A DNA stretch of 5,803 nt from JAKLDO01 sp035354435 (GTDB taxonomy: Bacteria > UBP6 > UBA1177), in the NCBI GenBank assembly GCA_035354435.1, contig DAOQAY010000164.1, forward strand, positions 1 to 5,803, in the 5' to 3' direction. The notes under the pieces were generated by a model that saw nothing but the letters and a program-made list of their open reading frames with translations, had not been told where the DNA came from and searched no databases. Within the stretch, counting starts at the first letter, position 1, and every line of letters starts with the position of its first letter. Shown piece after piece: positions 5,496-5,803 of this stretch. The position numbers and the translations under genes are program-made.

Positions 5496-5803
5496 ATGTT
5501 TATTCCTTCAACAGTTGAAGAACTTGGGAAGCTCGGCTGGGACGAGTGCGACATAATTCTTGTGACGGGGGATGCCTACATTGATTCGCCGTACAGCGGT
5601 GCCGCGATAATAGGGCATGTTCTGATCGATAAAGGTTACAGGGTCGGTATAATCTCTCAGCCTGATATTAAAACGGGTGACGATATAAAAAGGCTCGGGG
5701 AGCCGCTTCTTTTCTGGGGTGTTACTTCAGGTTGTGTCGATTCAATGGTTTCAAATTATACAGCTCTTAAAAAGCTTCGTAGTGATGATGATCTTACTCC
5801 GGG
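5496..5803 (+). CDS. ygiQ: YgiQ-family radical SAM protein, N-terminal part (3' truncated by window)
   Basis: The first 102 codons of a long protein are present. The N-terminus matches the YgiQ family strongly: MFIPSTVEELGKLGWD, then DIILVTGDAYIDSP (19-32), YRVGIISQPD (48-57), FWGVTSGCVDSMVSNYTA (73-90), and a K-x-R-x-D-D-x-x-TP segment at the edge. E. coli YgiQ has the same blocks (GWDSCDIILVTGDAY, FRVGIIAQPD, GVTAGNMDSMINRYTA). This part is the Rossmann-like N-terminal domain. The radical SAM cysteine motif (CxxxCxxC) lies farther along and outside the window, so it cannot be checked. The biochemical role of YgiQ is not established. The ATG at 5496 has only a weak SD-like GGGTG at 5487-5491 and overlaps the stop of a three-codon frame (TGATG). 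Its start matches the conserved 'MF(I/L)P' opening seen in many shorter family members. Confidence 0.93.
   Translation, partial: MFIPSTVEELGKLGWDECDIILVTGDAYIDSPYSGAAIIGHVLIDKGYRVGIISQPDIKTGDDIKRLGEPLLFWGVTSGCVDSMVSNYTALKKLRSDDDLTP

Noticed and set aside
1..5803. tRNA, rRNA, CRISPR array, insertion sequence ends or riboswitch
   Set aside because: No regularly spaced repeats, cloverleaf-like segments or transposase-like frames were seen on either strand. Nearly all bases beyond 240 are coding.

Overview
This 5.8 kb window has four complete or near-complete protein genes, the 5' part of a fifth, and a short degenerate segment at the left edge. The DNA looks bacterial: Shine-Dalgarno (SD) sequences, overlapping genes and tight spacing. 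It is moderately AT-rich. By hand count the first 240 bases are about 29% GC, sampled lines of the membrane genes about 35%, and the start of the flavoprotein and of ygiQ 50-55%. Nothing fixes the taxon. An uncultured, probably Gram-negative-type bacterium would fit, but that is only an impression.

Layout. Bases 1-108 (+) are the last 35 codons of an unrecognised gene. Twelve bases later, behind a strong SD, is the start of what looks like an AAA/OLD-type (RecF/SMC-like) ATPase, cut after about 20 codons. A second short open stretch in another frame (179-241) ends exactly at the next start codon. I read 121-241 as a pseudogene scar left by a large deletion, or as an assembly join. Then comes an intact 519-residue FAD-dependent oxidoreductase of the CrtI / phytoene desaturase / retinol saturase superfamily (238-1797, +), with a TTG start.

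Three membrane-protein genes follow on the minus strand. In transcription order they are a 298-residue EamA/DMT-family transporter (5400-4504), a 601-residue GT-C-like multipass protein with a large soluble C-terminal domain (4444-2639), and a 292-residue multipass protein of unknown function (2646-1768). The last two overlap by 8 bp and are very likely co-translated. They may have their own promoter in the 59-bp gap after the EamA gene. The 292-residue gene runs tail-to-tail into the flavoprotein gene with a 30-bp overlap. At the right edge, divergent from the EamA gene, is the start of a YgiQ-family radical SAM protein (5496 to beyond the window).

Functional picture. The best candidate for an undescribed unit is the GT-C-like protein plus its overlapping small membrane partner. 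A lipid-linked sugar or cell-envelope role is reasonable but only inferred. The CrtI-like enzyme acts on an unknown, probably isoprenoid or other lipid, substrate; no carotenoid synthesis gene is next to it. The EamA exporter and YgiQ are ordinary neighbours and give no strong functional link. I saw no tRNA, rRNA, CRISPR array, insertion sequence or convincing hairpin terminator.
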